A stretch of 64,000 bases of DNA from Peristeroidobacter soli. Lineage in GTDB: Bacteria; Pseudomonadota; Gammaproteobacteria; Steroidobacterales; Steroidobacteraceae. The notes beneath the pieces are model-generated. The model did no database searches and was not told the DNA's origin. It saw only the letters and a program-made list of their open reading frames with translations. Position numbers and translations under genes: made by a program. The stretch covers positions 62,001-126,000 of the forward strand of contig NZ_RYEV01000003.1 of the NCBI RefSeq assembly GCF_004138485.1, read 5' to 3'. Of this stretch, positions 63,004 through 64,000 are shown one piece after another. Position 1 is the first letter of the stretch; each line of letters opens with the position of its first letter.

Positions 63004-63366
63004 ATGTCCGCTCAGGATACCCTCCAGGCCCGCAACTTTTTCGCCCAGCGGCTGGCTTTTCTCACCGGGCCGTACGAGTTGAACGGCCAGATGCGCCGGA
63101 ACGAGCCGATCACCATTGTCGACGTACGACTGCCCAACGACTACCAGGCCGGCCACATTCCCGGCGCCATCAACCTGCCACAGGGCAAGTGGCATACGCT
63201 CGCGGGCGTGCGCAAAGATCGCACGGCCGTTCTCTATTGCTACAGCCAGACCTGTAAGCTCGCCGCCGCGGCGGCGGTGGAGTTGGCGTCCGCCGGCATT
63301 CCGGTCGTCGAGATGGAAGGTGGCTTCGAAGCGTGGGTGAAGAACGAGTTTCCGGTCGAGCGTTGA
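63004..63366 (+). CDS. single-domain rhodanese
   Basis: 120 aa. ITIVDVRLPNDYQAGHIPGA and the active-site loop Y78-C79-Y80-S81-Q82-T83-C84 are the rhodanese core; C79 is the sulfur-carrying Cys, with a second Cys at 84. GGFEAWVKNEFPVE ends the domain. It may move sulfane sulfur or detoxify cyanide. Divergent from the LysR gene, which may control it. Confidence 0.92.
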   Translation: MSAQDTLQARNFFAQRLAFLTGPYELNGQMRRNEPITIVDVRLPNDYQAGHIPGAINLPQGKWHTLAGVRKDRTAVLYCYSQTCKLAAAAAVELASAGIPVVEMEGGFEAWVKNEFPVER

Positions 63367-63375
63367 AACGCTCAG

Positions 63376-64000
63376 CTACTGCGGTTCCAGCCGTTCGCCT
63401 TCCGGCGGCGGAAACTCACTGCAGACTTCGCGCAGCCAGTCCCTGAATCGAATCACTTTCGGCACTTCGAAGTTGTGGGCCGGCGCGACGAAATAATAAG
63501 AGTTGTGCTGCCTCACGCTCTGCGTCGACGGCCGCACGAGCCGTCCCGACGCGAGATCGCCCGCCACCAGCGACCATCTCGCCAGCACCAGGCCGTGACC
63601 TTGCTCGGCCGCCGCCAACACCGATGCGGAGTCGTCGAGGATCGGGCCGCGCTCGATGCGTGTCGTGTCGCCGCCGACCCGTCGCAGCCAATCCACCCAC
63701 GGCTCGCTCGCGCTATGAAGCAGCGGATATTTATTCAGATCGCCCAGCGTCGTGATCGGCCCGAGTTTCGCGAACAGCGCGGGACTCGCGACCGGAAACA
63801 CCCAGTCATCGAGCATCTTCTCCGCCTGCAACTGCGGCCAGCTGCCGGAGCCATAGCGAACGGCCGCATGGAAATCGGTTTGCATGAAGTCGACCAGCTC
63901 GCGGCTGGCGCTGAAGCGCAGGTCCACTTCCGGATGCTTCTGATAGAAATCGCCGAGTCGCGGCAGCAGCCACTTCTGCAGGAACGAGCCGAGCAGACTG
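63376..64000 (-). CDS. LysR-family regulator, GcvA-like (5' part outside window)
   Basis: At least 208 residues of the effector-binding domain are visible; the frame stays open to the right edge, so the start and DNA-binding part are missing. The visible part begins near SFLQKWLLPRLGDFYQKHPE, the position after the linker helix in LysR proteins. The later EKMLDDWVFPVASPAL and AAAEQGHGLVLARWSLV segments match GcvA/AmpR-like regulators. Confidence 0.9.
   Translation of the reverse strand, partial: SLLGSFLQKWLLPRLGDFYQKHPEVDLRFSASRELVDFMQTDFHAAVRYGSGSWPQLQAEKMLDDWVFPVASPALFAKLGPITTLGDLNKYPLLHSASEPWVDWLRRVGGDTTRIERGPILDDSASVLAAAEQGHGLVLARWSLVAGDLASGRLVRPSTQSVRQHNSYYFVAPAHNFEVPKVIRFRDWLREVCSEFPPPEGERLEPQ

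Overview
The window is high-GC bacterial chromosome whose gene content points to a gammaproteobacterium. Evidence is the full ubiE-ubiJ-ubiB and ubiK set, hslVU-xerC-DUF484-dapF, hemC-hemD-hemX-hemY, an AlgZ/AlgR-type two-component pair, and GlnK/AmtB. A Xanthomonadales/Nevskiales relative such as Steroidobacteraceae fits best (inference from gene order and protein style; no search was run). No phage, IS element or CRISPR array was seen.

Layout. 1-6.2 kb: exported DUF4168 protein (cut by the edge), TerB/DUF697-like protein, EamA exporter, ABC exporter, a disordered small protein and a sulfate-binding protein. 6.4-13.3 kb: one tryptophan operon, trpL-trpE-G-D-C-(small ORF)-F-B-A, with an attenuator and an apparently leaderless leader peptide. 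13.4-17.1 kb: conserved Cys-rich small protein, GGDEF-EAL protein, LOG-family hydrolase, panD, DedA. 17.2-18.9 kb: a hipBA toxin-antitoxin module with two operators. 18.9-29.2 kb: ubiquinone genes, HslVU protease, XerC, DUF484, DapF, an orphan ParA, an SDR protein and a GbsR-type regulator. 29.2-41.2 kb: TIGR01777 protein, ferredoxin-reductase-like protein, the heme operon, AI-2E-family protein, the yqjDEK-like envelope trio, AlgR/AlgZ, a hydroxyisobutyrate-dehydrogenase-like enzyme, DUF4124 protein and a PII protein. 41.4-43.7 kb: amtB with a second PII gene and a sigma-54 type promoter. 43.7-51.9 kb: ubiK, comM, then a sigma factor/FecR/TonB-dependent receptor/esterase iron-uptake cassette and a membrane-anchored cytochrome c.

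52.1-55.1 kb looks accessory: tRNA-Arg(CCG) is followed by a 58-aa ORF plus nucleotidyltransferase pair, two related small secreted proteins, a decayed receiver-like protein, and a HicA-like/HTH pair with an operator-promoter. 55-64 kb: TSUP transporter, a second HemD-like protein, and a nitrogen cluster of XRE-cupin regulator, glnT and glxBCD (split glutamate-synthase-like enzyme). It ends with a short duplicated piece of hemX, a LysR regulator, a rhodanese and an edge-cut LysR gene.

The strongest leads for new biology are the HicA-like/HTH module, the tRNA-adjacent nucleotidyltransferase module, the leaderless trpL attenuator with the unusual TrpD motif, and the glnT-glxBCD cluster with the hemX fragment at its end.
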